The notes beneath the pieces were generated by a model. That model did no database searches, was not told the DNA's origin, and worked only from the letters and a program-made list of their open reading frames with translations. Below are positions 55,123-63,704 of a stretch of 64,000 bases of DNA, piece by piece. The position numbers were made by a program, and so were the translations under genes. Each line of letters starts with the position of its first letter. The first letter of the stretch is position 1. This stretch comes from Smithella sp. GTDB taxonomy: Bacteria > Desulfobacterota > Syntrophia > Syntrophales > Smithellaceae. The stretch is taken from assembly GCA_007244375.1 (NCBI GenBank), contig SCVW01000015.1:62001-126000 (forward strand), in the 5' to 3' direction.

Positions 55123-55884
55123 ATGAAACAGTGGTACGAAACTTTATTTGAAAATTACGGGGGAAAATACGATCAGGAAGTCTTTGTCCAGGGAACGCTT
55201 GGCGAATGCGATTTTATCGAGCGGGAAATCGGTTTTGATAAGTCAATAAAAATTCTGGATGTGGGTTGCGGTACCGGACGGCATGCCATTGAATTATCCA
55301 AAAGAGGCTATCAAGTAACCGGTATTGATTTATCTGACTCGCAGCTGGCCAGAGCGAGAGAAAAAGCTGGAAAACAAAATGTCAGAATTGAGTTTTTGAA
55401 GCACGATGCGCGTCATCTTCCATTTATTGATGAATATGATCTGGTCATAATGCTCTGCGAAGGTGGTTTCCCTTTGATGGAAACGGATGAAATGAATTAT
55501 GAGATACTGAAAAACGCGACACGAGCGCTGAAGAAACGAGGTAAAATTATATTTACAACGCTCAACGGGCTTTTCCCGCTCTATCATTCGGTCGAGGCGT
55601 TCTGTGCTACGGGTGCTCAAGAAGGCAGTGCCACTTATAGAAGCAACACCTTTGATTTAATGACTTTTCGCGATCACAACATAACAGAGTTTGAAGATGA
55701 TGAGGGTAATAAGAAACAACTTCAATGCAATGAGAGATATTACGTGCCGAGTGAAATAACGTGGTTGTTGAAATCGCTGGGATATAAAAAAATAGATATA
55801 TTCGGCGCGAAACTCGGCGCCTTTTCCAGAAACGACAGACTGACCACCGAGGATTTTGAAATGCTGGTGGTGGCAGAAAAGTAA
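55123..55884 (+). CDS. Class I SAM-dependent methyltransferase
   Basis: A 253-residue methyltransferase. Motif I is ILDVGCGTGRHAIELSKRGY, the acidic loop TGIDLSDSQLARAREK, followed by FLKHDARHLPF and a MLCEGGFPLMETDEMN active-site region. GGGAGAG precedes the ATG. This is the third methyltransferase in 4.3 kb and is closest to small-molecule (UbiG/Tam-like) enzymes. Substrate unknown. A strong promoter for the next gene begins 33 bp after its stop. Confidence 0.85.
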   Translation: MKQWYETLFENYGGKYDQEVFVQGTLGECDFIEREIGFDKSIKILDVGCGTGRHAIELSKRGYQVTGIDLSDSQLARAREKAGKQNVRIEFLKHDARHLPFIDEYDLVIMLCEGGFPLMETDEMNYEILKNATRALKKRGKIIFTTLNGLFPLYHSVEAFCATGAQEGSATYRSNTFDLMTFRDHNITEFEDDEGNKKQLQCNERYYVPSEITWLLKSLGYKKIDIFGAKLGAFSRNDRLTTEDFEMLVVAEK

Positions 55885-55916
55885 ACAAAGATATTCTCTG
55901 TCTAAAATTTCTTCCG

Positions 55917-55945
55917 TTGACACTACGTGTTCATTTTCTTATACT
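55917..55945 (+). promoter_or_regulatory. Consensus-like sigma-70 promoter for the crotonase gene
   Basis: TTGACA (55917-55922), a 17-nt spacer and TATACT (55940-55945) lie 37 bp before the ATG at 55982. No copy of the TTACC/GGTAA dyad of the facing operon is seen here. Confidence 0.8.
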
Positions 55946-55981
55946 TCTTATCACTAAAATTTCTCGGAAGGAGAAACTGTT

Positions 55982-56764
55982 ATGACTATCAATATTAAAA
56001 CCGAAGATCATATTTTGCTTATTGAAATTGACCGTCCTAAAAAATACAATGCCATGACGCGCGATATGTATACGCAAATGGCGCGAGCATATTACAGACT
56101 GGATCAGGATGACGATTTGTGGGTTGGGGTTGTTTACGCCAATGGTCCGCATTTTACTTCAGGACTGGAATTAACCGACTGGTCGGATGCTTTTAGCAGT
56201 GGAATAGGCTTTCCGCTGGACGGCAAAGATGAAATTGATCCTTTTTACATGATGGATGATAGGCGATGCCGTAAACCGCTTATTTATGCGGTGCAGGGAT
56301 ATTGTTTCACCTGGGGTGTGGAGGTGATGCTCAACGCGGATATTCGTGTCGCTGCGTCCGACACGCGCTTTGCCATGCTGGAAGTCCGTCGCGGATTTTT
56401 CCCGTGTGGAGGGGCTACATTTAGATTGCCCAGAGATATCGGCTGGTCCAATGCGATGCGTTATCTGTTAACCGGAGATCAATGGACGGCGGAAGATGCC
56501 TATCGTATGGGTTTGGTACAGTATGTGACCGAGCCGGGAAAACAAATGGAAAAAGCGATGGAGCTGGCACGGAAAGTGGCAAGTGCCGCGCCGTTGGGTG
56601 TGCGCAGTATTTTACAAAACAGCCGTTTGGCCGATAAGCAGGGCGAAGATACTGCGAAGAAAATTATTTATCAAACAGTGTCCGAAGTAATGAAAAGTGA
56701 TGATATGAAAGAAGGTCTGCAATCTTTCATTGAAAGACGTACTGCGGTATTCAAAGGGAAATAA
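55982..56764 (+). CDS. Crotonase-family enoyl-CoA hydratase/isomerase
   Basis: A 260-residue crotonase-fold enzyme. Both catalytic glutamates of enoyl-CoA hydratase are conserved: Glu114 in TWGVEVMLNADI and Glu134 in MLEVRRGFFPCGG. The oxyanion-hole regions (NGPHFTSGLEL and FTWGVEV) are present, so hydration or a related enoyl-CoA reaction is likely. AGAAGGAG lies upstream. It is followed 118 bp later by a TetR-type regulator, and faces the dehydrogenase/dehydratase operon, indicating a shared CoA-thioester pathway. Confidence 0.87.
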   Translation: MTINIKTEDHILLIEIDRPKKYNAMTRDMYTQMARAYYRLDQDDDLWVGVVYANGPHFTSGLELTDWSDAFSSGIGFPLDGKDEIDPFYMMDDRRCRKPLIYAVQGYCFTWGVEVMLNADIRVAASDTRFAMLEVRRGFFPCGGATFRLPRDIGWSNAMRYLLTGDQWTAEDAYRMGLVQYVTEPGKQMEKAMELARKVASAAPLGVRSILQNSRLADKQGEDTAKKIIYQTVSEVMKSDDMKEGLQSFIERRTAVFKGK

Positions 56765-56882
56765 TCTGTTTGATCGTTTTGGCAGATGCGAATTATATCT
56801 TTTATTCAGATATAAAAAATACTTGAACAAAAAATAATACTGGTGTTTAAATAAATCACTTTTACTTTTATTTTTGGGTGTC

Positions 56883-57485
56883 ATGGCAAAAACAGTTTCA
56901 TTTAATAAACTTAAAGAACAGGAACGAGAGACAAGGCGCGATCTCATAATCAGCGCTGCGGAGCGTGTATTTGCTAAAAAAGCTTTTAACATGGTGACCA
57001 TTCGGGATATCGCGAAAGAAGCCGGAATTTCTCACGCTCTTATCTACCGTTATTTTCCCGATCAACAATCGTTATTTGTGGAAGCGTGTATAAGACGTGG
57101 TGCCGAAATAGTGGAATTTGTCAATCAGTTGATCGATGACGATAGCAATATCAAAATTGAAAAAGTTATGGAAAGGTTCATTCGGTTTTTAGCAGATAAT
57201 GATCAATATTTCAGGATGATGACGCATTTCGTGTTGGACGGTTCCCTGAATGAGGAAATGATTCAACGCCTTAATACCGCCGAAAGAGTGTTGCTTGCTC
57301 AGTTTGATAGAATTTTCGCAAAGGCAAATGATGAAAAGAGTGCCCGGATGCTTTCTCATGCTTTATTTGCTGCCATGAACGGGATAATCATAACCTTCCG
57401 GAACTATCCGGGCAGAAGCAAGGAAGAGGCTGTAAATCATATGCTGGCGTTGGGGAAAATCATTGCTGAAAAATTCAAACAATAA
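56883..57485 (+). CDS. TetR/AcrR-family transcriptional regulator
   Basis: A 200-residue regulator. The N-terminal helix-turn-helix is IISAAERVFAKKAFNMVTIRDIAKEAGISHALIYRYF in the classic TetR pattern (shown in pieces: AAERVFAKKAF, TIRDIAKEAGIS, LIYRYFPD). The C-terminal ligand domain is of the helical type. The ATG at 56883 is preferred over TTG 56874. It lies between a crotonase gene and a convergent acyl-CoA operon whose promoter has two tandem dyads (61370-61403); acyl-CoA-responsive repression like FadR-type TetR proteins is the natural inference. Confidence 0.85.
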   Translation: MAKTVSFNKLKEQERETRRDLIISAAERVFAKKAFNMVTIRDIAKEAGISHALIYRYFPDQQSLFVEACIRRGAEIVEFVNQLIDDDSNIKIEKVMERFIRFLADNDQYFRMMTHFVLDGSLNEEMIQRLNTAERVLLAQFDRIFAKANDEKSARMLSHALFAAMNGIIITFRNYPGRSKEEAVNHMLALGKIIAEKFKQ

Positions 57486-57506
57486 TTAACCTGATTAAAA
57501 TATCCT

Positions 57507-58784
57507 TTAAATTTTCGCGCGAGCCCGCCCCGCATCAATACTTTCCAGCAAAGCTTCAATCCTCAGAAAAGCGCTCTCCTCATTGTACTTTCTGACATCC
57601 GCGTGATCTACGTCAATCATTATCGAGGGAATGCCCAAATCTTCGGTTATCCATTTCTGGAGATCCATCTGCATGACCGAATAAACTTTGCAACTTCTGT
57701 TGCTGGCAAATACGAACCCGTCTATTCCGTAGTGACTGGCGGCCCAGGACATAGCTTTGAATCGTAAATCCATCCCGTAGGGGCATACAGAAAAATTTTG
57801 TATCCGGGCGAGCGACTCCAGAGGATCACCTTCTCTGTATTCCTGAATAAATTCATAAGAACCTTCAATACCTCCCAAACACGATGTGTAGCTGGCCGCA
57901 ATGATATTGGCATCAAGCCCGGCCAGTCTTGTAGACATCTTCCGCAACTGGTGCCAGGGAGCTATGCTGTCCCATAAAAGACGGTACTTTTCATTGGGCA
58001 CAGGGAACTGACTGTTTTTGATTCTTTCTTCCGTTTCATCGGCAAGCAGTCTGAAATGCTCAGCGACTTCCGGGCGCCCGCGTGAAGTCAAAAGCGGTGC
58101 CATCTGAACAAAGGAATCGAAAGCGGTTATTCCGGATGGGCGATGTACCGCACAGTCAATGAATCGTTTGTATTGTTTTGCCGCTTCACTGCTGTTTTTC
58201 AAAGCTTCCTTTGCCTGGTCAATATTAAATTTCTGTCCGCTCAGTGTTTCAATGGTCTTAATCAGGTCTTTAAACTGTGTTACGATATATCTGAGGTCTG
58301 TTTCTTTTTGCATTTCATAGCAGAAAGGAACATCGAGAATGAAATGAGGAACGTCCCATTCCCGGTGATATATATCAAACCATTTGACCAGCAGAGAACA
58401 ATTGTTATTATCCGATACAAGAAGATGCGGGCGCGGCAGTCCGAAAGTCGGTGAGTCTTTTCCGCCGCTCATCATGGTTCCGATATCGATCCTGGCATAG
58501 GAGCAGATGTCCATCGAATAACCACTGTGCTCTGCCTTTTCGCACTGAAGCATGCCGACACCTTTTGCCGCGCTCAGTGCCGCATGGCTTTCCGGTACCG
58601 CGAACACGACATTATCGAATCCTTTAAATAGTTCGACCGGTACGACTATGGCTACCCAAACCACGAAAGCTCCCTCGCTTGCCTTGCGGTGAACATTCAG
58701 ATAGTCTTCGGTTAGGATTTGCGTCAGCCGTTTGCCTGATGCAGTTTTCATTAATTCCCTGGTGTCATCCTTTTCGTCAGCCAT
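57507..58784 (-). CDS. 2-hydroxyacyl-CoA dehydratase / benzoyl-CoA reductase-like subunit
   Basis: A 425-residue member of the HgdB/BcrB-C (2-hydroxyglutaryl-CoA dehydratase D-component) family. Visible family marks are the CoA-thioester substrate region NVVFAVPESHAALSAAKG, Cys residues in SYARIDIGT preceded by DIC, NNCSLLVKWF, and a late FASNRSCKVYSVMQMD that typically carries a cluster-ligand Cys. It forms a pair with the gene at 58852-59961 on the same strand. The ATP-dependent activator (HgdC type) that such enzymes need is not in this window. Substrate could be a 2- or 3-hydroxyacyl-CoA or an aromatic acyl-CoA. Confidence 0.85.
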   Translation of the reverse strand: MADEKDDTRELMKTASGKRLTQILTEDYLNVHRKASEGAFVVWVAIVVPVELFKGFDNVVFAVPESHAALSAAKGVGMLQCEKAEHSGYSMDICSYARIDIGTMMSGGKDSPTFGLPRPHLLVSDNNNCSLLVKWFDIYHREWDVPHFILDVPFCYEMQKETDLRYIVTQFKDLIKTIETLSGQKFNIDQAKEALKNSSEAAKQYKRFIDCAVHRPSGITAFDSFVQMAPLLTSRGRPEVAEHFRLLADETEERIKNSQFPVPNEKYRLLWDSIAPWHQLRKMSTRLAGLDANIIAASYTSCLGGIEGSYEFIQEYREGDPLESLARIQNFSVCPYGMDLRFKAMSWAASHYGIDGFVFASNRSCKVYSVMQMDLQKWITEDLGIPSIMIDVDHADVRKYNEESAFLRIEALLESIDAGRARAKI

Positions 58785-58851
58785 ATTTAACCTTCCTAAA
58801 TTGTTAGTATCTTTCTTTTAAAGTTTCCCTTCGGGCGGCTTGGGCTTTTAA

Positions 58852-59961
58852 TCAACGTATCAATTCGGAAAAAGCCTCGATTCTTGTCCTCAGGGCTTCC
58901 ACATTATCGTCATCATCAGTTGCTATTTCCAGTTGAAGAGTCGTAATATTTTTCTGCTCAAGCATTTTGATGATAAACGGCATTTCCAAATACTCATATT
59001 CGCAGAATTTTTCTCCGACAATAATCAGTCCCCGGGCTCCACGCTTTTCAATCAGCGCATTGAGCGCCTTGAGGCGATCATCCGATGAATAGAGAATGGT
59101 TGTACAAGGGTAATGATTTCGGTAAAAGTCAGCGTAATAAGCGGCAGGATCGTCAGTCTCTTTAGGAATATAACCGTAGGATCGGGCTTGAGATGATACA
59201 TCATTGCCGGCTACTTTCATGCCGGATTGTTCGATTACAGCGCACAACGCATCCGGAGGAGGAAGAATACCGGAAACGATTATTTTCTTACCGTCGGGAA
59301 TGTTTTTTGTCGATCCTGACTGAGCTTCTTTTAGGGCATTCTCCAGCTCTGATAATTGATCTTCGGGCACTATAAAGTATCCGTTTCTGATGCGGCGCGA
59401 AAAATCCATATAAGACATCTTTCCTGCGGCAACCAGATCCTCCATTTCCTGACAAAGTTTTCTTATCTTGTTGTATAATCTTACACTGGCGAGAAAGCGT
59501 TCCAAAGAAAAACGGACTCCAAATGTACTTTCTATTTCAGCTATCATCTCACGAATTCTGTCGGCCAAATATCCTGTAGCGTTAGTCTGGTTTGGAGATA
59601 CCATGGGTACATGTAGTTTAAGAAGAGGAAGTGTCCTCCCCTTTTCCTTAAGACCGCGATTGATAATTTCCGGCATATTACGGAGGGTATCACAAGCGTT
59701 GTACATCATAAGGCCATCAAGAAGAGATCCTTCTTCTGATATGACAAATTCCATAAGTCGTCTGGCCACAGAACAAGTGAAGCTCTGGAGATGGCGGTCG
59801 CTTTCCTTAAGAATGCCTACCCCTTCTTTCATATCCCAGAGAACCACAGGCAATAGACCAAAAGAATGGATTAACTCCAGCGGCGGATACAGAGGAAAAC
59901 ATCCTATGACTTTTGTGCCTTTTCCCTTCGCTCGTTTTACACTTTCAACCATATCAAACAT
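58852..59961 (-). CDS. 2-hydroxyacyl-CoA dehydratase / benzoyl-CoA reductase-like subunit (partner)
   Basis: A 369-residue homologue of the previous subunit, with the family N terminus GTKVIGCFPLYPPLELIHSFG, FTCSVARRLMEF (Cys) and MMYNACDTLRNMPE (Cys), and the late IIVGEKFCEYEYLEMPF with the third cluster Cys. The two subunits are expected to form a heterodimer, each carrying a [4Fe-4S] cluster. It lies 67 bp upstream of the partner and downstream of an acyl-CoA dehydrogenase gene in one minus-strand run. Confidence 0.85.
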   Translation of the reverse strand: MFDMVESVKRAKGKGTKVIGCFPLYPPLELIHSFGLLPVVLWDMKEGVGILKESDRHLQSFTCSVARRLMEFVISEEGSLLDGLMMYNACDTLRNMPEIINRGLKEKGRTLPLLKLHVPMVSPNQTNATGYLADRIREMIAEIESTFGVRFSLERFLASVRLYNKIRKLCQEMEDLVAAGKMSYMDFSRRIRNGYFIVPEDQLSELENALKEAQSGSTKNIPDGKKIIVSGILPPPDALCAVIEQSGMKVAGNDVSSQARSYGYIPKETDDPAAYYADFYRNHYPCTTILYSSDDRLKALNALIEKRGARGLIIVGEKFCEYEYLEMPFIIKMLEQKNITTLQLEIATDDDDNVEALRTRIEAFSELIR

Positions 59962-60059
59962 AAATAATCCCCCGCAGCATAAAATGGAATATTACAATTT
60001 TATTTCAAACTTTTTAAAAGATCAATGTGATGAATAATATTTTTATGGCTACTGAAAAA

Positions 60060-61343
60060 TTACTTGTTTTCTGTCTCCAATACACGCCACATATCGTCAT
60101 CATCGTAAATTTTTTCTTCCTCGGCTGTGGCGTTTTCCGCGTCCAGTTCACTCTGACGGTATTTCCCGGTTTGCTTCAACAGCTCATCATAATAATCATG
60201 CTGAATCATAAGATCCATTATCTGGTTTGTTCCAGTCCATATCTGGCATAACCGTGCATCCCTCAGTGCCCGTTCGACGGGATAGACATTGGTGTACCCT
60301 ATACCTCCCATCATCTGCATGACCAGGTTTGATATTTCCCAGGAATTATCGGTGACGAAACGCTTGGCTTCACTCGCCAGCCGGCGGATGCGTGGATCAT
60401 TCCTGTCGGCGGCCAGCGCCGCCTGATAAACAATACCGGCGCTGGCATCCATCAGGGTAATGCCCCGGGCAAGCATTGCGCTGACGAGTTGGAATTTTCG
60501 TATCTTTTTCCCGAAAGCCATACGACGATCCGTATAACGTGCGGCCAGTTCCAGACCGGCCCTCATGCCTCCAATGCATGGTGCTGCACTGGTAATACGT
60601 TCGGGTATCATCATTCTATTGAAAACAAGAGCACCGCCATTGAGCGGACCCAGTAGATTTTCTTTAGGCACTTTAACATTTCGGAAGGTTAATCTTCCCG
60701 TTCCGCCACCGCGCGTTCCCATTAAACCATACAGATATTTTACTTCAACCTTCGGTGAGCGGTCGATGATTAAAGTACTGATTCGTTCGTAGGGACTTGC
60801 TTTGGGATCGAGGTTGGTGCGTACATATACAACAAAAAAATCAGCTCCTTCGGCTCCCACAACAAAGCGCTTCTGACCGGTGACCAGAAAGTGATCTCCA
60901 TTGTCGATTGCTCTGCTCGTAGCGCCAAAGAAATCCGATCCGCCGCGAGGTTCGGTAAGCGCTTCAGCAGCCACAAGTTTTCCTTCAAGCATCGGCTTTA
61001 AGTATTTCATCTTTTGTTCTTCAGTGCCGAATCTGATAAGACCTTCGCCAACAATATCCGGCATGACGTATGCGCAGCCGCAGGCAGTTCCCAAATATCC
61101 GATTTCAGCCATAGCAGCAACTGCTGCTACCCAGTTCAGTCCTCTGCCTCCATACTTTTTCGGGAATCTTATTCCCAGTAGGTTATGGCGGGCAAACGTT
61201 TCATAGATTTTTCGGGGGAATTTTATTTCATCACGATCCATGGCCCGAAGATATTCGGGATCGATTTCATCTCTGACCATCAACCGTGCTTCTTCGGAGA
61301 CAGCCAGAGCTTCCGTGTCCAGTAGAAAGTCGTTAAAGGACAT
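60060..61343 (-). CDS. Acyl-CoA dehydrogenase with IVD/LCAD-type catalytic site
   Basis: A 427-residue flavoprotein of the acyl-CoA dehydrogenase family: EALTEPRGGSDFFG (FAD/substrate), FVVGAEGADFF, and the C-terminal GGIGYTNVYPVERALRDARL. The usual catalytic Glu in the IYEGT motif is Thr370 (IWTGTNQ). Instead Glu248 in MMIPERITSA matches the base position of isovaleryl- and long-chain acyl-CoA dehydrogenases, so the enzyme is probably active on branched or long substrates. AGGAGG precedes the start. It leads a minus-strand run with the dehydratase-like pair and is preceded by an operator/promoter at 61370-61413. Confidence 0.85.
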   Translation of the reverse strand: MSFNDFLLDTEALAVSEEARLMVRDEIDPEYLRAMDRDEIKFPRKIYETFARHNLLGIRFPKKYGGRGLNWVAAVAAMAEIGYLGTACGCAYVMPDIVGEGLIRFGTEEQKMKYLKPMLEGKLVAAEALTEPRGGSDFFGATSRAIDNGDHFLVTGQKRFVVGAEGADFFVVYVRTNLDPKASPYERISTLIIDRSPKVEVKYLYGLMGTRGGGTGRLTFRNVKVPKENLLGPLNGGALVFNRMMIPERITSAAPCIGGMRAGLELAARYTDRRMAFGKKIRKFQLVSAMLARGITLMDASAGIVYQAALAADRNDPRIRRLASEAKRFVTDNSWEISNLVMQMMGGIGYTNVYPVERALRDARLCQIWTGTNQIMDLMIQHDYYDELLKQTGKYRQSELDAENATAEEEKIYDDDDMWRVLETENK

Positions 61344-61369
61344 ATTGGCCTCCTAATATTTTGCTGAAT

Positions 61370-61403
61370 CTTACCTATGGTAAGAATAGTAACCAATGGT
61401 AAT
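61370..61403. promoter_or_regulatory. Tandem operator dyads, probably for the TetR regulator
   Basis: CTTACCTATGGTAAG (61370-61384) is a perfect 6-bp dyad with 3-nt centre; GTAACCAATGGTAAT (61389-61403) is a near copy. Their centres are 19 bp apart. They overlap the promoter of the acyl-CoA dehydrogenase gene. Confidence 0.7.
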
Positions 61404-61413
61404 TTTTTGTCAA
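61386..61413 (-). promoter_or_regulatory. Promoter of the acyl-CoA dehydrogenase operon
   Basis: On the minus strand TTGACA (61408-61413), a 16-nt spacer and TACTAT (61386-61391). The second dyad lies across the spacer and -10, and the first over the start of transcription, as expected for repression. Confidence 0.65.
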
Positions 61414-61549
61414 GTTTTTTTATGTGATCATCTAAGCATGGACAAAATGATAATTAAGTTATATGTAAATACAACAACTAAATATACAATGCAGCATTTT
61501 TAAACATAAACAAAGATATATTATTTTAATTTCACAATAGAGAGAAAAA

Positions 61550-62122
61550 GTGGAAGCAGCTTTTTTAAATTCTGATATTTTTAAATTCATTTTGTTGCCT
61601 CTTATCATTTGTTTGACGCGTATCTGTGACGTTACTCTGGATACTTTGCGTATCATTTATGTTTCGCGTGGATTAAAAATTCTGGCAACTTCCATCGGAT
61701 TTGTTGAAGTTTTAATCTGGCTGTTTGCCATTACCCAGATTTTTAAGAATCTGACTAATCCTATTTATTATGTTGCATATGCCGGCGGCTTTGCAATGGG
61801 TAATTATGTCGGCATTTTGATTGAAGAAAGAATGGCAATTGGCACTGTCGTTATCAGGACAATTACACAGAAAGATGCAAGCGTATTAATTAAATGGTTG
61901 AAAACGGAGGGCTATGGCGTCACATATATAGATGCCCAGGGGGTTTTCGGACCGGTAAAAGTTATTTTCACTATCGTAAAAAGAAGAGACATTGAACACG
62001 TTCTGGAAATTATTCGCACGTGCAATCCGTTGGCATTTTATACAATCGAAGACATTCGTTCCTCAAGCAAGGGAATCTTCCCGATTATTAAATCCAGGAA
62101 GAACAGATATAAAGAGCCATAG
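61550..62122 (+). CDS. UPF0316 / DUF2179 membrane protein
   Basis: A 190-residue protein with three N-terminal membrane helices (FILLPLIICLTRICDVTLDTLRIIYVS region, IGFVEVLIWLFAITQIF, YVAYAGGFAMGNYVGI) and a C-terminal DUF2179-type domain (VVIRTITQKDASVLIKWLKTEGYG, FTIVKRRDIEHVLEII). The family function is unknown. The start is GTG 61550 after GAGAGAAAAA. It begins a new plus-strand run after the ACAD operon. Confidence 0.8.
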   Translation: MEAAFLNSDIFKFILLPLIICLTRICDVTLDTLRIIYVSRGLKILATSIGFVEVLIWLFAITQIFKNLTNPIYYVAYAGGFAMGNYVGILIEERMAIGTVVIRTITQKDASVLIKWLKTEGYGVTYIDAQGVFGPVKVIFTIVKRRDIEHVLEIIRTCNPLAFYTIEDIRSSSKGIFPIIKSRKNRYKEP

Positions 62123-62196
62123 TATAATATCTGATAATAAAAGTTTTTTAATGCGAAAATACTCTCCGGAAAAATTATACATAAGGGAAATAAGAC

Positions 62197-62400
62197 ATGG
62201 AATGTAAAAAACAAAAAAATCTCGATAAATGCAACTGCACATATGAACCATGCAGTAGAAAAGGAATCTGTTGCGATTGTCTTACATATCATTTGAGAAG
62301 CAGGGAACTCCCCGCGTGCTGTTTCCCTAAAGACGCGGAAAGAACATATAACCGGTCTTTTGAATATTTTGCTGAATTAGTTTCAAAAAATAAGATTTAG
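62197..62400 (+). CDS. Small Cys-rich DUF6485-like protein
   Basis: A 67-residue protein with nine Cys, spaced CNCTYEPCSRKGICCDCLTYH and ACCFP, suggesting metal or cluster binding. It matches the pattern of DUF6485 small proteins of anaerobes. AAGGGAAATAAGAC precedes the ATG. It has no clear partner. Confidence 0.75.
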   Translation: MECKKQKNLDKCNCTYEPCSRKGICCDCLTYHLRSRELPACCFPKDAERTYNRSFEYFAELVSKNKI

Positions 62401-62413
62401 AAAAAAAAGGTTA

Positions 62414-63079
62414 ATGAACCTTATGCGCTGCAAAAATATTTTATGCTTCACATTGTTTTTATTGATGCTCAATTATGTTTTTGTTGAAAAAACTATGGCT
62501 GAATCACCCCCGCCGTATCTTTCATCAGTAGTCTTATTCGGGATGCCTTCGGTAAAAGAAATTAAAAAGAATAGGAATATTAAATCGGATAAATGTTTTC
62601 AAAAATATTTGAAGTCCATACCTCAAGATTCATATCTTTTCTCCGCCAATGCTCCGTCGTGTCCGGAAGATGCTTTGAACTATAGACGCCGTAACCTGGA
62701 AGAACAGATAGTCGTTATAATGGGAGAAAACATCAGAGATGAAGCCAGATTATTTTCCAGGGCTGTGCCGCTTTGCATAGAATGGGAAGGCATGAGCGAA
62801 TGTCCTCTTGGTGAAGCGGATTTTGTGGACAACTGGTTGCATAAACGTCCCGACACACCAATCGCCCCGTTTCTGTTTCTTTTCAAAGCTCACCGGCTGC
62901 GGGCCGGGTATGAAGCCGCCAGAGCCTGTTATGAAAAAGGTCTCTGGCCGATTTTGGCAATCGAATATAAAGAGACGCTGAACAAAATCAGGAGTTCGGA
63001 TAATCCTCTTATTCCCTGTATTGTGAAAAGTCTGGAGGTTCAATCTTATGTTTATCTGGAAGGCTATGGGCGTCCCTGA
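62414..63079 (+). CDS. Exported protein of unknown function
   Basis: A 221-residue protein with a signal peptide (ILCFTLFLLMLNYVFVEKTMA) and no domain I recognise. It has conserved-looking segments (LEEQIVVIMGENIRDEARLFSRAVPLC, then HKRPDTPIAPFLFLFKAHRLRAGYEAARACYEKGLWP) and several Cys that may form disulfides. It overlaps the next gene by 32 bp, which starts behind a good Shine-Dalgarno inside it. Confidence 0.65.
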   Translation: MNLMRCKNILCFTLFLLMLNYVFVEKTMAESPPPYLSSVVLFGMPSVKEIKKNRNIKSDKCFQKYLKSIPQDSYLFSANAPSCPEDALNYRRRNLEEQIVVIMGENIRDEARLFSRAVPLCIEWEGMSECPLGEADFVDNWLHKRPDTPIAPFLFLFKAHRLRAGYEAARACYEKGLWPILAIEYKETLNKIRSSDNPLIPCIVKSLEVQSYVYLEGYGRP

Positions 63080-63704
63080 GAAAAAAATAATCGCGGCATT
63101 GTTTCTCTTCTTTGTCGCGTTCAGTTCACTAATCCCGTCTTCTGCCGGTGCCTGTTCGTGCGTTTGGAAGGGATCTTTTCTAACAGTATCAAGAGACGCC
63201 CCTTTGGTGGTGATTGGGAAAATAATCCGGCATCATCCGGGCAAGTCTCCGACAATGGATGTGCATGTGTTGGAAACACTCAAAGGCGGTATTCTGGATT
63301 CGGGAATGGTTTTGCAGATGGGAGACGGAATGCACTGCCGGCCGACTATTGATTTGTTTCCTACTGGGACAGAATGGATTCTGGCCGTAAACGGACAAGG
63401 ATCAAAACCGGGCAGTGGCTTGGCTATTTCGCATTGCGGCGAATACTGGCTGAAAGTGGAAAATAATTATGTTATCGGAAGCATCGATGGAGATATCAAA
63501 CAGCTAAAAAAATGCCGCTGCAGGAGTTTAAAAACAGATTCTTGTATCCGAAATTCAGTGAAAAATTCTCAGGCAGGGTCGAAGGTAGAAAGCAATATCG
63601 TCGTCCCTTTGGTTCACGTTTTGAATTTATTCTCAAGCCAGTACCTCAAGGATGGCAAATTTGTGTCAAGGAATTCGGACGGGATGAAAATCTGGCACGG
63701 CTGA
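63048..63704 (+). CDS. Exported Cys-rich protein, zero-frame product ending after a slippery site
   Basis: A protein starting at ATG 63048 (GGAGG 9 nt upstream), with signal peptide (IIAALFLFFVAFSSLIPSSAGA) and a Cys-rich NTR/TIMP-like start (ACSCVWKGSF), then a VVIGKIIRHHPGKSPTMDVHVLETLKGG segment. The conserved part ends near 63505; the remaining 65 residues (to 63704) look like out-of-frame translation. The true continuation appears in the -1 frame (63512 to the window end). The shift point is AAAAAAA at 63506-63512, in phase for -1 slippage. Confidence 0.6.
   Translation: MFIWKAMGVPEKKIIAALFLFFVAFSSLIPSSAGACSCVWKGSFLTVSRDAPLVVIGKIIRHHPGKSPTMDVHVLETLKGGILDSGMVLQMGDGMHCRPTIDLFPTGTEWILAVNGQGSKPGSGLAISHCGEYWLKVENNYVIGSIDGDIKQLKKCRCRSLKTDSCIRNSVKNSQAGSKVESNIVVPLVHVLNLFSSQYLKDGKFVSRNSDGMKIWHG

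Noticed and set aside
56794-56814. Hairpin TATATCT/AGATATA as terminator after the crotonase gene
   Set aside because: The stem is only 7 bp and all A-T but two pairs, and no T tract follows on the plus strand. It may be chance in AT-rich DNA.
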